Of a DNA stretch of 64,000 bases, positions 23,958-34,915 are shown piece by piece. This stretch comes from Trema orientale (taxonomy: Eukaryota > Streptophyta > Magnoliopsida > Rosales > Cannabaceae): assembly GCA_002914845.1 (NCBI GenBank), contig JXTC01000348.1:5396-69395 (forward strand). Reading direction: 5' to 3'. The position numbers and the translations under genes were made by a program. The notes beneath the pieces were generated by a model. That model did no database searches, was not told the DNA's origin, and saw only the letters and a list, made by a program, of their open reading frames with translations. Position 1 is the stretch's first letter. Each line of letters begins with the position of its first letter.

Positions 23958-25929
23958 GTATCCAAGCATCATCGTCGTTATCATAAGTAGGCATATTAAG
24001 TAATACAAGCTAAACCTATGATATGAGCCTGAAAGTGTTATTACAAATAAAAAATAGGAGTTACTAAGTAGTTACCCACTACTAAGCTAGTAACCATCGT
24101 CCTCCAAATTACTCCGCTCTAGAGTTGCCCAAATCACACTACACACCACTTGAGAGGAGAAAAGATACAGGATGAGTATTCACATACTCAGTGGGAATTC
24201 AATTATCCTTTTGGAATGAATGCAACTTCTCAAACCTATATGGTTAGCACCTTCCCAAATTCATTTATAAATCAAGCTTGCAAACGTAATCAAGATAAAA
24301 GATAATTATATATTAAAGACCAAAACCAAAATCTACACCATTGTACATATCATAAATCAACCATAAACATGAGTAAGCTCTCATCCTCCCATCACAGTCC
24401 TGGAATACCTTTTTACTAGAGGTACCCAGCATCTTGATGCTACCCAGATGTATGTCCGTAAAACATGCACAGGGGCCTCGGTCTCTCACCTAGTGCTGTA
24501 GCAACTCGCCAGCAATCTAAACTATTATGATGCAATAATGGGACTCAAGTGTATAATCATATGGTATGTACAATATGTCTTAGAGTGCATAATAACCATA
24601 CATCAAGTATATCAAGAAAATCATACTTTAAAACTCATTTGGTATTATTCTGGGATTTACTCAAATTCGGACAGCATAACAACATATTTACCCAAAACCA
24701 CAATTTGAAACCTGCATAAAAACAATACAATCTAATTCCAGAATAATCCAATGTGTCTCAATAATTTACATATTCAACAAATATCCATTCAAATCGCTTA
24801 AATCCAATAAAATCAACCATTTTTCAAAAATAGGTCATAATGCATAATTTTTGTAAAAGAAAGTTAAAAAGCAAGGTAATTGGACCCCTAACTCGTTTTG
24901 ATTACTACGCTAAGCTATTGGTACTCATAGAATTTCTCGTTAGCCGATTGGGTGCTCGAAAGGTTGTTTCGGGAATCCCAAAAGCTCACTTTGAGGTATG
25001 ACTTTTCCAACGAAACCTCAAATTGAGAAACGAATATCATTACTGAATTTCTAGCATCCAAAATAGCTAGACTAGACATATAAGTCGACTAATTTGGTTC
25101 CGGGCCGAAATTCGACCCACGGCTAGCAAAAAGAGACAAAATCCCGAGCTTCATATCTCGGATTTCGTGCCACTTTGAAACATATCAGTGTTATATATCA
25201 AAGGTTGTTTCTCAGCCTCACTAAGTCCAAATTCGAAGTCGAAACTTCTTTTGGAGGCCTCAAGCCTTAATTGGGCCTTAATATTTGATTTATTAAGAAA
25301 GTTACGAAAATACCACTTTCTGAAAATAATTTCGTAAAGACCAGTTTTTCAAGGTCAGATTTCTCACACTCCAAATTTCAACTCTACACAACACACACAC
25401 CCATTCTCTTATCTTTCTCATGCCAATGTCCACATAAGTTATTTCATCAATATAATAACCTTCCATAAATAATTACAAAAATGTCACTATTTTGTTACAA
25501 AAACAACCAAAATATTTCAAACACTCACCGGAGCTTACTCGCAGGAAATTAATGGCTGGGAAGGGTCGGGGCGAGTCAGGTAAAGCTTAGGCTTGCTGAA
25601 ACTTGTGGTGATTAGTAGTGGATGGCGACGAAAGGCCGATTTTTAGCCTCGAAAGCGTGCAGCTTCGCAGGCTTCTTTTCGCACTCCAACAACACGATTT
25701 GCCGTAGGAACCAGCAGTAGAGTTGCATCGGAGGCCGGGGAGGCAGTTGGTCAAAGGCTAGGCCTAGGTTCGCTTCCGGTGGCATGAATTTTTGAGAGAA
25801 GCCGTGTTTAACATAGTGGGGAAGAGAGAGAGAGAGAAAGAGAGAGAGATAGAAAGAAAGAGGAGAAATTTAGAGATTTAATGAAATTTAGGAGATTTTG
25901 TGACATGTGGCGTTTATGTAAGAATTAAT

Positions 25930-26215
25930 TATGTATTTGGACTTGGTTTATATAACTTTTGTCTACGGATGGTGTGAGATGAATGGATTGATGATGCATG
26001 ACTTTTGGACACCCATATTTAGTTAAATCTATGTTTAATGGGTGATCATATAAATGTGGGAGTATTCTCTTGAGATGTTTCTAAAAAGATGAATATTGGA
26101 CATTTTTACTATTTAGATACTTTTGAAATTTTTTTTATAACCAGTTTTTGGAACTTCTAGTTTGCAAAACTCCCACTTTTCCATGCACTGGCCCTGGTTT
26201 CGGGTTGTTGCACAT
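25930..26215 (+). repeat. Tekay-like LTR 3' end, plus orientation
   Basis: Aligns with the last ~280 bases of the LTR at 42040-42321 (GATGATGC, TCTATGTTTAATGG, TTTTATAA…, CACTGGCCC…GGGTTGT). It ends GGGTTGTTGCA and abuts a MITE. It points opposite to the LTR immediately on its left. Confidence 0.65.
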
Positions 26216-26487
26216 TTAATCACAACTAAAATTTTTTTGTGACTAAAAGATAATATTTATTCACAAGTTGTCACTAATGTATTTTTAGCCATTAATCTTT
26301 TATATATAATGATGAAATTGGATGTGATTAAAAGTATATTTAGTCACAACAAAATGTGTTTTTTATGACAAACTTTTAGTCACGAACTTTCTAGTCATGA
26401 CATAATAATAATGATAATTATTTAGTCATGAATTTTTCACTTTTAGTCACAAATGTTGTTGTTACTAAAATTACATTTTTTGTAGTG
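26216..26487. mobile_element. CACTA-type MITE, copy 2, left-truncated
   Basis: Related to 18057-18389 and ending TTTTTTGTAGTG, i.e. CACTACAAAAAA on the other strand. The first ~60 bases of the family are missing where it meets the LTR end at 26215. Confidence 0.7.
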
Positions 26488-26488
26488 C

Positions 26489-26961
26489 GAGTGCAAACTA
26501 ATCTATCCAAGAAATAAGAATTTTGCTTTTACCACTCTCATCCATATTTGGGCAGTGATTACTATTTTACACACTATTTCAATCATAATTCGTACTTATT
26601 GAATCTAATAATGAATTCCTCAGTCAAGTGATCATTTATGTATATAAACATATATTTAATTTATTTGTTACAAAAGTCGTCATAGTCTTAGACTGTTAGA
26701 GTAAATTAGAGGTTGCTTAAAGTTACTTTCTTTTTAGCTTGAGTGCCAACTTTTCTGTCCAAGAAATAAGAATTTTGCTTTTACCACTCTCATCCATATT
26801 TGGGCAGTGATTACTATTTTACACTTTACTTCAACCATAATTCGTGCTTATTGAATCCAATAATGAATTACTCAGTTATGTCATTAATGTATATATATTT
26901 AATTGATTTGTTACAAAAGTCGTCTTAGTCTTAGAATATTAGAGTAAATTAAAGGTTGGTT
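26489..26961 (+). repeat. tandem duplication, period 252 bp
   Basis: 26489-26720 and 26741-26961 are two direct copies sharing GAATTTTGCTTTTACCACTC, CATCCATATTTGGGCAGTG and GTTACAAAAGTCGTC. The MITE end at 26487 lies exactly at the left border of the first copy. Confidence 0.9.
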
Positions 26962-27479
26962 AGTACATCTGGTACACTAATAATTGCTATGTTTATATAG
27001 ACTCATTATTAATAAAACAAATTTCGATATTATGTGAAATTTTTGGAAAATTAAGGGTATTGAAATATCTTTTAGGGTAAGGTATTTATGCAAATATTCG
27101 AAAAACTTCTGATAAAAATCCACATAAAGAATTTGTAGTGTCATTTTTCAAAAATTTCAGAAACGTTCAATGAAATTTCAGGACCTAAAGAAATTTGAAA
27201 ACTCTTTTGAAAGTATGAGCCAATGCAAAGAGAATTTATGTATAATGAATTAAATCAAATACAAGACTAAATATGAAATATACGCTGTCCAAGCATGGTC
27301 TTGTATCTTAATTGTACATCTTCAAGCTTGATTCTAATAAGTCCAATATACATCCATTTTCAAGCTTGATTTCTTGATCAACTTGAGTTAGAACTTTAAG
27401 TCTATTTCACTACACACTCAAATTAAATCATTAGTACTAAATCAAATATTTTTTTTTCAAAATAAGAGTTAGTAAGATT
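26962..27479. other. intergenic, no gene seen
   Basis: AT-rich DNA with no recognised feature before the decayed pol begins. Confidence 0.45.
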
Positions 27480-28986
27480 GGAACCTTAATTTCTCAACAC
27501 ATTGTAGCCACACCATCTCTTCTCCAAATAGTATATCAACATCAATGGCAAGACCAGGAGTTGAGAATAATTTAGAATCAACTTCAGAATGACGAATAGT
27601 TGGATAGTTGGAGTACATATTGAGAAGGATTTATGCATTTCAAAGGCAAGCTAGTAGTAGTCAATGATCCTCCCATTAGAGAGACTATTTTTACTGAGAC
27701 TCATAAGTCCAAGTTTGCAGTACACTCTAAAAGTACAGAGATGTATCATGATCTGAAAAAGAAATACTGATGGAAAATTATGAAACAAGATGTAGCTATT
27801 TTTGTGACTAAGTGCATGACTTGTTAGCAAGTCAAGGCAGAACATTAGAGATCAATTGGACTACTTAAGTCTTTACTTATACCGGAGTGGAAATGGGATA
27901 AGTTCACCATAGACTTCATAACGGGTTTACCAAAACTCGAAAGAAGAATGATGCAGCTTGGGTAATAGTTCATCTGGTGACGAAGACTGCTCACTTCATA
28001 CCGATTAGGTTCGACTTTTCACTTAACTAGTTTAGTCGTCTTTATGTCAATAATATTGTTCGTTTACATAGGGTATCATCGAGCATAGTTTCTAACAGAG
28101 ATCCAACATTGACATCTAAGTTTTGGAGAGCTTTGTAAAAAAATTTGGGAACATATTTGAATCTCAGTACAGCTTATCACCCTTAGACATATGGCCAATC
28201 ATAGAGGACTATTCAGATTCTTGACGACATGCTTCGCTCTTGTATATTGGATTTTGGTGGAAGATGAGATAGATGATTACTTATCATTAGTGGAATTTGC
28301 TTATAACAATAGCTACCAAACTACTCTTGGTACGGCTCCATATGAGGTACTATATGGGAGACCATGCAGATCACCTTGCAGAGAAGCTTGTTACTCTTGT
28401 GCCAGAATTGATACGAAAAACTACTAAGAAAATCAACAAGATTAGAAAAAGACTAAAGGTAATACAGCGTCGCCAGAAAAGCTATGCAGACCCAAAGAGA
28501 CGCGATTATGTCGGTGATCAAGTATTCCTAAAAGTCATGGCACAACACGGAATTACTAGATTTGGAGGTAAGGGTAAGTTAGCTCCAAGATACATTGGAC
28601 CTTTCGAGGTTACTATCAGAGTTGGGCCTGTAGTGTATCACTTAGATTTACCCTCACAATTAGACCAGGTACACAATGTTTTCCATGTCTTAATGCTCAG
28701 GAAGTATATCCTGACCCATCTCTTGTAATTCAGTACATAGAAGTGCCTATTCAGGAAGACGTGACATATGAGGAGCAACCAGTCCGTATACTGAGAAGAT
28801 AGCTCAAAGTACTTCATAACAGATAGATACCTCTTGGAAGGGATCTCTGAGAACACCACAAGAAAGATGAAGGTACTTGGGAGGTTGAGGCTGAGATGTA
28901 TGAGAAGTGCTATCTTTTTTTTAAATTTCAACTCAAAGTTGTACTTTGATTTCTGCTTTGAACTCGAATTTTGGGATGAAATTCTT
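27480..28986 (+). pseudogene. Tekay-like pol remnant: integrase and C-terminal tail
   Basis: Collinear with 45600-47110 of the complete element but heavily mutated. Visible pieces are the zinc-binding region (27650-27840), the core with [13 protein letters not shown]-type sequence, a VSNRDP segment where the family has the second catalytic Asp (Asp to Asn), AYNNSYQTTLGTAPYEVLYGRP (28290-28360), and the tail LAPRYIGPFEVTIRVGPVVYHL with VHNVFHVLMLRKY (28560-28710). Many stops and indels, e.g. a deletion after GRPCRSP. Everything upstream of the integrase is missing. Confidence 0.88.
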
Positions 28987-28987
28987 T

Positions 28988-29001
28988 TAAGGAGGGATTG
29001 A
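28988..29001 (+). other. polypurine tract of the decayed Tekay-like element
   Basis: AAGGAGGGATTGA just before an LTR start, in the same place as AAGGAAGGGAGAA before the LTR at 47142. Confidence 0.65.
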
Positions 29002-31064
29002 TGGAAAAACCCAAATTTTAAATAGGTATTTTAGTAATTTTTGTCCTAAAAAATTAATTAAATAAAATATAATATTTTATATAAGTGTTGGGACCCACTT
29101 TTGATTTTAGATACAACACCCATTCTCTTCTTTCTCTCCCACACTCGATATCTTCTCTCTCTCTCTCTCTCTCTATTTCTCTTTTTCTTTCTTCTTCAGT
29201 TAAAGCCCAAAGAGCCAAAGCACTGCCGACACGTTCTGTGCTGCACTGGACCTTCCCACAGTCGATGCAGCTCCCCGTGTGAACCACCAGCTACCGATGA
29301 AGCTCTGTCACCTACTCCCGCCATCGGCCACCATGCCACGATGTCGACACTAGAAGCCCGCGAAGATGACCCTCACCGCATGTGTTTTCGGCCAAAAGTC
29401 TACCACCGATCAGCATTTCAGCTCACCTCCGGTATGTGCAACCTCCACTCGATGTCACCAACTGACTCCAGTCAGTTGTTATCATCGATTCAACCCGAGT
29501 CGATTTTGGTGAGAGTTCCGTCATTTTTGAAGATAATAATTATAGAATTTTTAAAATTATTTTGGTGGAATAATTATTATGGCTACGAAAGTTATATAAA
29601 GTGATAGAAGAGATTGAATCATGAATAAATATAATGGTATTATGTTGAATTAAAGTCTGGAAATAGGATAATTTTAGAATTGAAAAAGTTGATATTTTTC
29701 TAGTTTGGGACAAAAAGTGGTATTTTTGCAAATTGATACAATATTGGGTTGAAAGTTTATTACTATTGAGAATGGGCCTCGAGCCGAATTAAGAAAAATG
29801 GTATTTTTCCGAAATAATTCTGAAAAGATGGTATTATTATAAATAATCAGTAAAGTTGCTCTTTGTGCAAACATTTTTGTAAAAGTGGTACTTTTGTAAC
29901 TTTCAGAAATTAAAGCCCAATTAGGGCTAGGGACCTCTAAATGAAGTTTCAACTTCAAATTCGGATTTAGTGAAGTCGAGAAAGGAGTTTTGATATATAA
30001 TATTGGAATATTTCGAAGTAGCACAAATTTCGAGACACATGGCTTATGAATAGTGTTGTTTTGCTTGCCAAGGGTCGGATTTCGGGCTAAACTCAAATTA
30101 GTTGAGTTATATATCTAACCTAGCTAATTTATATACTAGGAATGCAGTGGTGAAGTCCGTTTTACCATTTGAGGCTCCTTTGGAAAAGTCGATGTCAAAG
30201 CGAGCGAGCAGGATTTGTGGAAACACCTTTTGTGCATGAAAACAACCAACAAGAAATCCTACATTCATTGATAGCTTGGCATAGTTATTATCTCGAGGTA
30301 GGAGATTCAATTACCATGTTTCCCATAATTTCTATAAAGCATGATTATGATATCTTGTGGACTGCTCTGGATGGTTTTATGAATAGTTTTGTGTATGATT
30401 AATATTTGGGTTTTGTATAAAAATATATGTGTTATATTATTAAATCTTAAAGAGCACAAAGCAAATTTGGATTAAAAATCAGAGTTCGTTTGGTATGTTT
30501 TTGTATAGTTGTGTGTACCCATATATATTGCACATACCATAGGATTATACATAAGGTCCAACTTAGGTATCGTGGTGTTTAGTAGACAGCTAGCACCACT
30601 GCCCTCGGTGAGAGCCCATAAACCCGTGCAAGGATTTCTGATTACCCCCACTCGGTAGGCATAGATATTTAGTTGCCCTTCTAGTTCAGTAGGCACAGAC
30701 ACATGGGTATCTCTCTGGTTTTTTAGGATAGGTATCAGGGAGATAGTACTTGATACTTATAGTATGAGTTACTCTGGCTCATGATGAGAGGATGTGAGCT
30801 CATGGGATGAGTTGATTTGTGACATATGCACTACAGTTTTTCTGTATGATTTTCTTTATGGTTTTGATTACGGCTTTTGAAAATGATTTTCAATGTATAG
30901 TCATTTGATTTTCAAATTTTGTTAACTACTTTTAGAATAACTAACCATGTAGGGGTTTTAAGAATTAAATGTGTTTCTAAAATGGTAATTGGGTACTAGG
31001 TCTTTTATGTTCACCCCCTTACTTTTCATTCTTAGGTGGTATTCAGTGTGACTTAGGTAATATA
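29002..31064 (+). repeat. Tekay-like 3' LTR, truncated
   Basis: Starts TGGAAAAACCC after the PPT and follows the family LTR in order: the TC-rich leader (29150-29190), coding-like GC-rich block, the promoter-distal AT-rich part, and AGGTGGTATTCAGTGTGAC at 31036. It stops about 40 bases later, where the family LTR should continue for roughly 400 bases. The GC-rich block holds short open frames that are LTR sequence, not genes. Confidence 0.75.
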
Positions 31065-33800
31065 AGATATAAAACTCTTGACTTTTAATTAAGGGTATTT
31101 TTAATCTTTTCATAAATTAGGGAATAAAATTAATAAAAATGGCTAAAACTTTAATTAAATTCAAATGAGGGATAAAAGTGAAAAAAATTGTTGAGTTTGG
31201 GATCAACTCCTAATTTTCTACAATGCTATAGTACTCTAATAGGAAATTACAAAAAGTAAATAAGGAAGTGAATACATGTAATGACATATGAGTGACAAGA
31301 AATTTAGACATGTACTTTTGCCCACAAAATCATAAGATAAACTATACAAAATTTTTAATTAAATCAAGTTTAGTTTCAAAAACCAAGTTTTCAAACCTTT
31401 CTAATTTTCGTAAATTTTGGCAGCATAACTATTGTTTTCGTCAAAATCCACAATCATATTCCCGCTAAAAAAAAATATACAAATATATATTGCACGTTAT
31501 TTAGTATGGTGTGCTTCCCATGTAGTTCAAAATATCAAATCCATATATACTTAAAATTAATTTAAGTCACATTTTCTCAACTTAATTCATAAAATTCTAA
31601 TTTCAGTCAAAGTAAGTAATTCTATAATGAAAATCATGTAATTGATTCCATACAGCCATAAAGTAGCAAATATTAGCCTCTCGAGTCTCGATTTTCATGC
31701 TCGACTGAGACTTAGTGCTATATATCAAAGTTTGTTTCTCGACATAAATATATCCAAATATTATAATATCGGAAATTTATTTTGATGAAATGAAAATTAT
31801 TTGTAATAATTATTTTGAAAATGTCAAAATAGCAAAGTTCTCACTAGAGAGGTGATGAGTGTATATTTGAGCTTATATTTGATTAATTATCTACAATACT
31901 TTGATTGTTTTCTTGTTATTTTTAGGTTTTTTATATTATTTTTATATTTTGTAGATGTTTTAGAAGTGAAGGTGTGAAAAGAAAATGAAATTAAGCTGAA
32001 ATAAGCTAAAAATCATAGTTCTGAGTAAAAAGATGATAAAAATCTCAAAACGAGGCTGCAAAGTGACATTTTCGTAAAACTAGGGAAACTGACGAAGTGC
32101 TAACACCTAGGTGCTAGAAATCAGGAAATTAGACAATTTGAGTGTTTTTAACCCCTCAAGTTTTGGGAAACGATTCATGCACGACACTAAACCCTTATAC
32201 ACTATAAAAGGACCTCTCTCACTTAGATTTAGATATTCCTAGACACCCATAAGCACATAAAGGCCGGAGAGAGAGAGAGAGAGAGAGATAATCAACAGGA
32301 GAAGAAGAGCTTGGAAGCCGTTTTCAGTATTCTATTCCTTTCTCCTTCCTTTATCTCTTTTGTTTTTTTATCCTAACATAATGTTCTTATTGTTTATCCT
32401 TGTATATATATTATTTTAGGTTTTTTTTTTCTAATAGTTTGAGGGTAATTTTAAAGCCCTAGACATAAATGATTTCTGAATTTTTTAGATTTTATAAATA
32501 TTAATTATTTATTCAAAATTGCTTTGTTCTTCTATTATTATTTGTTCATAATTTCTATTTTGCTTTGTTTTGGGTGTACAACTAATTGAACTTGATAGGA
32601 ATCTATTACTAGATTAGATCCGTAATTGTCTTATTAGTCTTTTTGTTAGTAATAAATCATGATTAATTGATTAGTTCTGATGAAGAGCATACTCTAGGTT
32701 AAAAATAATCCGAGCTTGTGTGATTGTTACGTAGAATCAATCTATCTTTCTTTACTTAATACATTGATTAGATTAAATCTAGAAAGCTTGGTTTAGGTTG
32801 TCTAATTTATAGGATCTGGATGAAGAGAATGTTTTGTATAGTAAAAATCTATGGAGACATTGGAATAGTACGAGCTTTTGTGCTATCTACGGTTGGTAAC
32901 TTTGATGAGTAATTAATTATAAGGTTTGGTAATTGACCTAATATGATTGTCTAGTGGTGGAGAATGATCCTTTAACCTGTTTTATTTTATTGTTTTTGTT
33001 ATTTCATTTATTTTAACTTTTGTTTCATTACTATAAAAAATCCATAAAAATAATAAGATTAATAGCTTAGCAATAACACCAATTCTCATGGGATCGGCCT
33101 TTTTGGCCATTGAACTAGGTTTTCTATGATAGTTATAGGAGGTATATAAATTATTAATTTGATTGCATTGACGACTGCTATCGAGAGGAATTGGTGGCAG
33201 CCAAGGGGTAGAATTGGTCAGGCACCCCCACGAGAGAGCCTCACCCTATGGCGGTGAGGACCCCTGGTGGCTAGCAGCGGCACTGGTGATCAAAACTCCT
33301 TACCGGAGGTGTTAATTTATGGGGCCTCGATCTCCTTCCACACGGCAACTCTGGCAACGAGGGTAGGTGACAAGATTTGGCCGGATGTCCTCTTGCTTGT
33401 GGGCAACCGCGACAGCGGGATGGAGGCTCCAAATTCTTCTTTTTCTCGAAGACCAAAGAGGGTTCGTCAGAGGGTAAGAGCCTGGGGGTTAGGGAGAGAG
33501 CCGGGGAAAGGTTAGGGGTTTGGACAGATTTTTGGGGTTTCTCTCCAAGTGTCACGAGCTAGGAGGGTTATGGGCTATTTCGGGTTTTCTAATAAGTCCC
33601 AGCTCCTTAATTTCTCTCAAAACAGCCACTAAAATTTGCTGAAAAGTCTCCCCGTGTTTGCCAACAAATCCTCGGCATGAAAACTCTCATAAATAGGTTT
33701 AATCGAATTTCAAAATTTAATCTCATTTTCAACCAAATTTAGTTGATTTTAATTCCAAATTTATGAAAAATTATTATAATACCCTTAAATTAAAAGTGAA
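31065..33800 (-). repeat. Tekay-like LTR, reverse orientation, with nested solo LTR
   Basis: 31640-31760 (CTCGATTTTC, CTTAGTGCTATATATCAAAG, TTTGTTTCTCGAC) mirrors the reverse-oriented LTR at 25150-25220, and 33190-33700 has the GC-rich leader block in reverse. Both termini are unclear. It is split by the solo LTR at 31853-33183. Confidence 0.55.
31853..33183 (+). mobile_element. solo LTR, Athila/Tat-type, nested
   Basis: Starts TGATGAGTGTATATT and ends in ACTGCTATCG (final CA apparently changed to CG), between exact 5-base duplications AGAGG (31848-31852 and 33184-33188). It has the CTCATGGGATCGGCCT block near its end, like the GTGGGTTCGACACTC block of the other solo LTRs of this type. No coding sequence. 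A (GA)n tract lies at 32267-32289. Confidence 0.8.
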
Positions 33801-34480
33801 ATTTGTAAGTCACAAAACAAATTTCATTGTGACTAAAATGATGTCACTAAATGGTGATTTTATTTTTTATTTTTTGTATTGTTACAATGAAATTAAAACA
33901 TAGGATCAAATAAAATGCATATATATACGTGTATAACACAAATAAGAAGAGCTTATGCTCAGACATCTTTTGGAAAAATCACGGTATCCAAATTATTAGT
34001 AACATACATATCTAAACCATTTCAGATAAAGAACTCACAATATCCATATAATTTCCGATCAGGCCGAACTCAAACTATTGAATGACTATTGCCACGGATA
34101 TCTAAACCAACTTTAATTAGGTCTTACATGAATGGTGTGCAAACGATGTTATTGGAAGTTAAAAGACATGTGCTGTCACACATGCGATGTCACATACTTA
34201 ACACTTGTACAATCGGTACATAATAAGATTCTATACCTTAATTGTTCAATATTAAATAATGGGATACAGATTGAACTAAAGGAGGGTATGTCAACAAATT
34301 AAGAAATATCAAGCCATGACAAATGATAACATCATATTTGATTATTGTATAGTTAGTTTAATAGTAAATCTAGACAGACTAGCATACTATATGTAATATA
34401 TTAATCTAATAGCTGACATACTTTGTGTGATTAGTACAATACACATATATGATTACAATAACGATTAAAATATAGGGAGG
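33801..34480. other. intergenic upstream of the NAC gene, no gene seen
   Basis: AT-rich. 33810-33870 has TTGTGACTAAAATGATGTCAC words resembling the MITE family at 18057 and 26216, but no ends are visible. Confidence 0.45.
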
Positions 34481-34915
34481 TGGTAGCTCTAGGGCATAGT
34501 ATTGCGTGTCGTAGGGCATGGCCGGTCGGGTGGCCCACGCAGCTTTTTGTGTGGGGCCTCCAATTTTTTGTTAGTTTCTGAGCAGACAAAAGCAGAGAAG
34601 CTTCTTATCCTCCCTCTGGGTTTTCACACAATGCCTTACACATAGAATCTCTCCAAAAGCCAAAGCGTACCATGCCCACATACCCTTATGATATTACCAC
34701 TAATATTCTTTCTAACTTTACCCTCGCTTTTATAAAGTTATTACCATATCTACCACACTTCAATCACTTCTTTATGGCAAATCCAAAGGGTAATTTAATC
34801 TCTTTGGTCCCCCCAACAGTGGCTTATTTAATCCAATGTCGTACAACCCATTTTAGTTCACGTTCTACAGTTTTGTTCTCTTCTAGCTCACTAAACTCTA
34901 TCTCTTAGTACAACA
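34481..34915 (+). promoter_or_regulatory. proximal promoter and 5' leader of the NAC gene
   Basis: The stretch just upstream of the start codon shows no transposon similarity. TATTTAAT at 34825-34832 is a reasonable TATA-like box 84 bases before the ATG. The leader is pyrimidine-rich (TTCTCTTCTAGCTC), typical of plant 5' leaders. The start context ACAATGGC has A at -3 and G at +4. The transcription start is inferred, not seen. Confidence 0.5.

Larger units (their letters stand above)
21966..25920 (-). repeat. Tekay-like LTR, reverse orientation, with nested solo LTR
   Basis: The left end TGTCACGACCC is the reverse complement of the family's LTR 3' end. The right part (25080-25860) is the reverse complement of the blocks seen at 29100-30100: the GA-rich tract at 25820-25860 mirrors the TC-rich tract at 29150-29190, and the 'third-exon-like' blocks around 25140-25290 mirror 29890-30000. 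The LTR start itself is not found; near 25920 the sequence switches to a plus-oriented LTR end. Without the 22196-23957 insertion the LTR part is about 2.2 kb. Confidence 0.75.

Noticed and set aside
29054-29604. Ser/Leu-rich open frames over the TC repeat
   Set aside because: Low-complexity translation of the (TC)n leader of a gypsy LTR.
33267-33562. GC-rich open frames on both strands upstream of the NAC gene
   Set aside because: They coincide with the leader block of a reverse-oriented LTR and have no recognisable domain.
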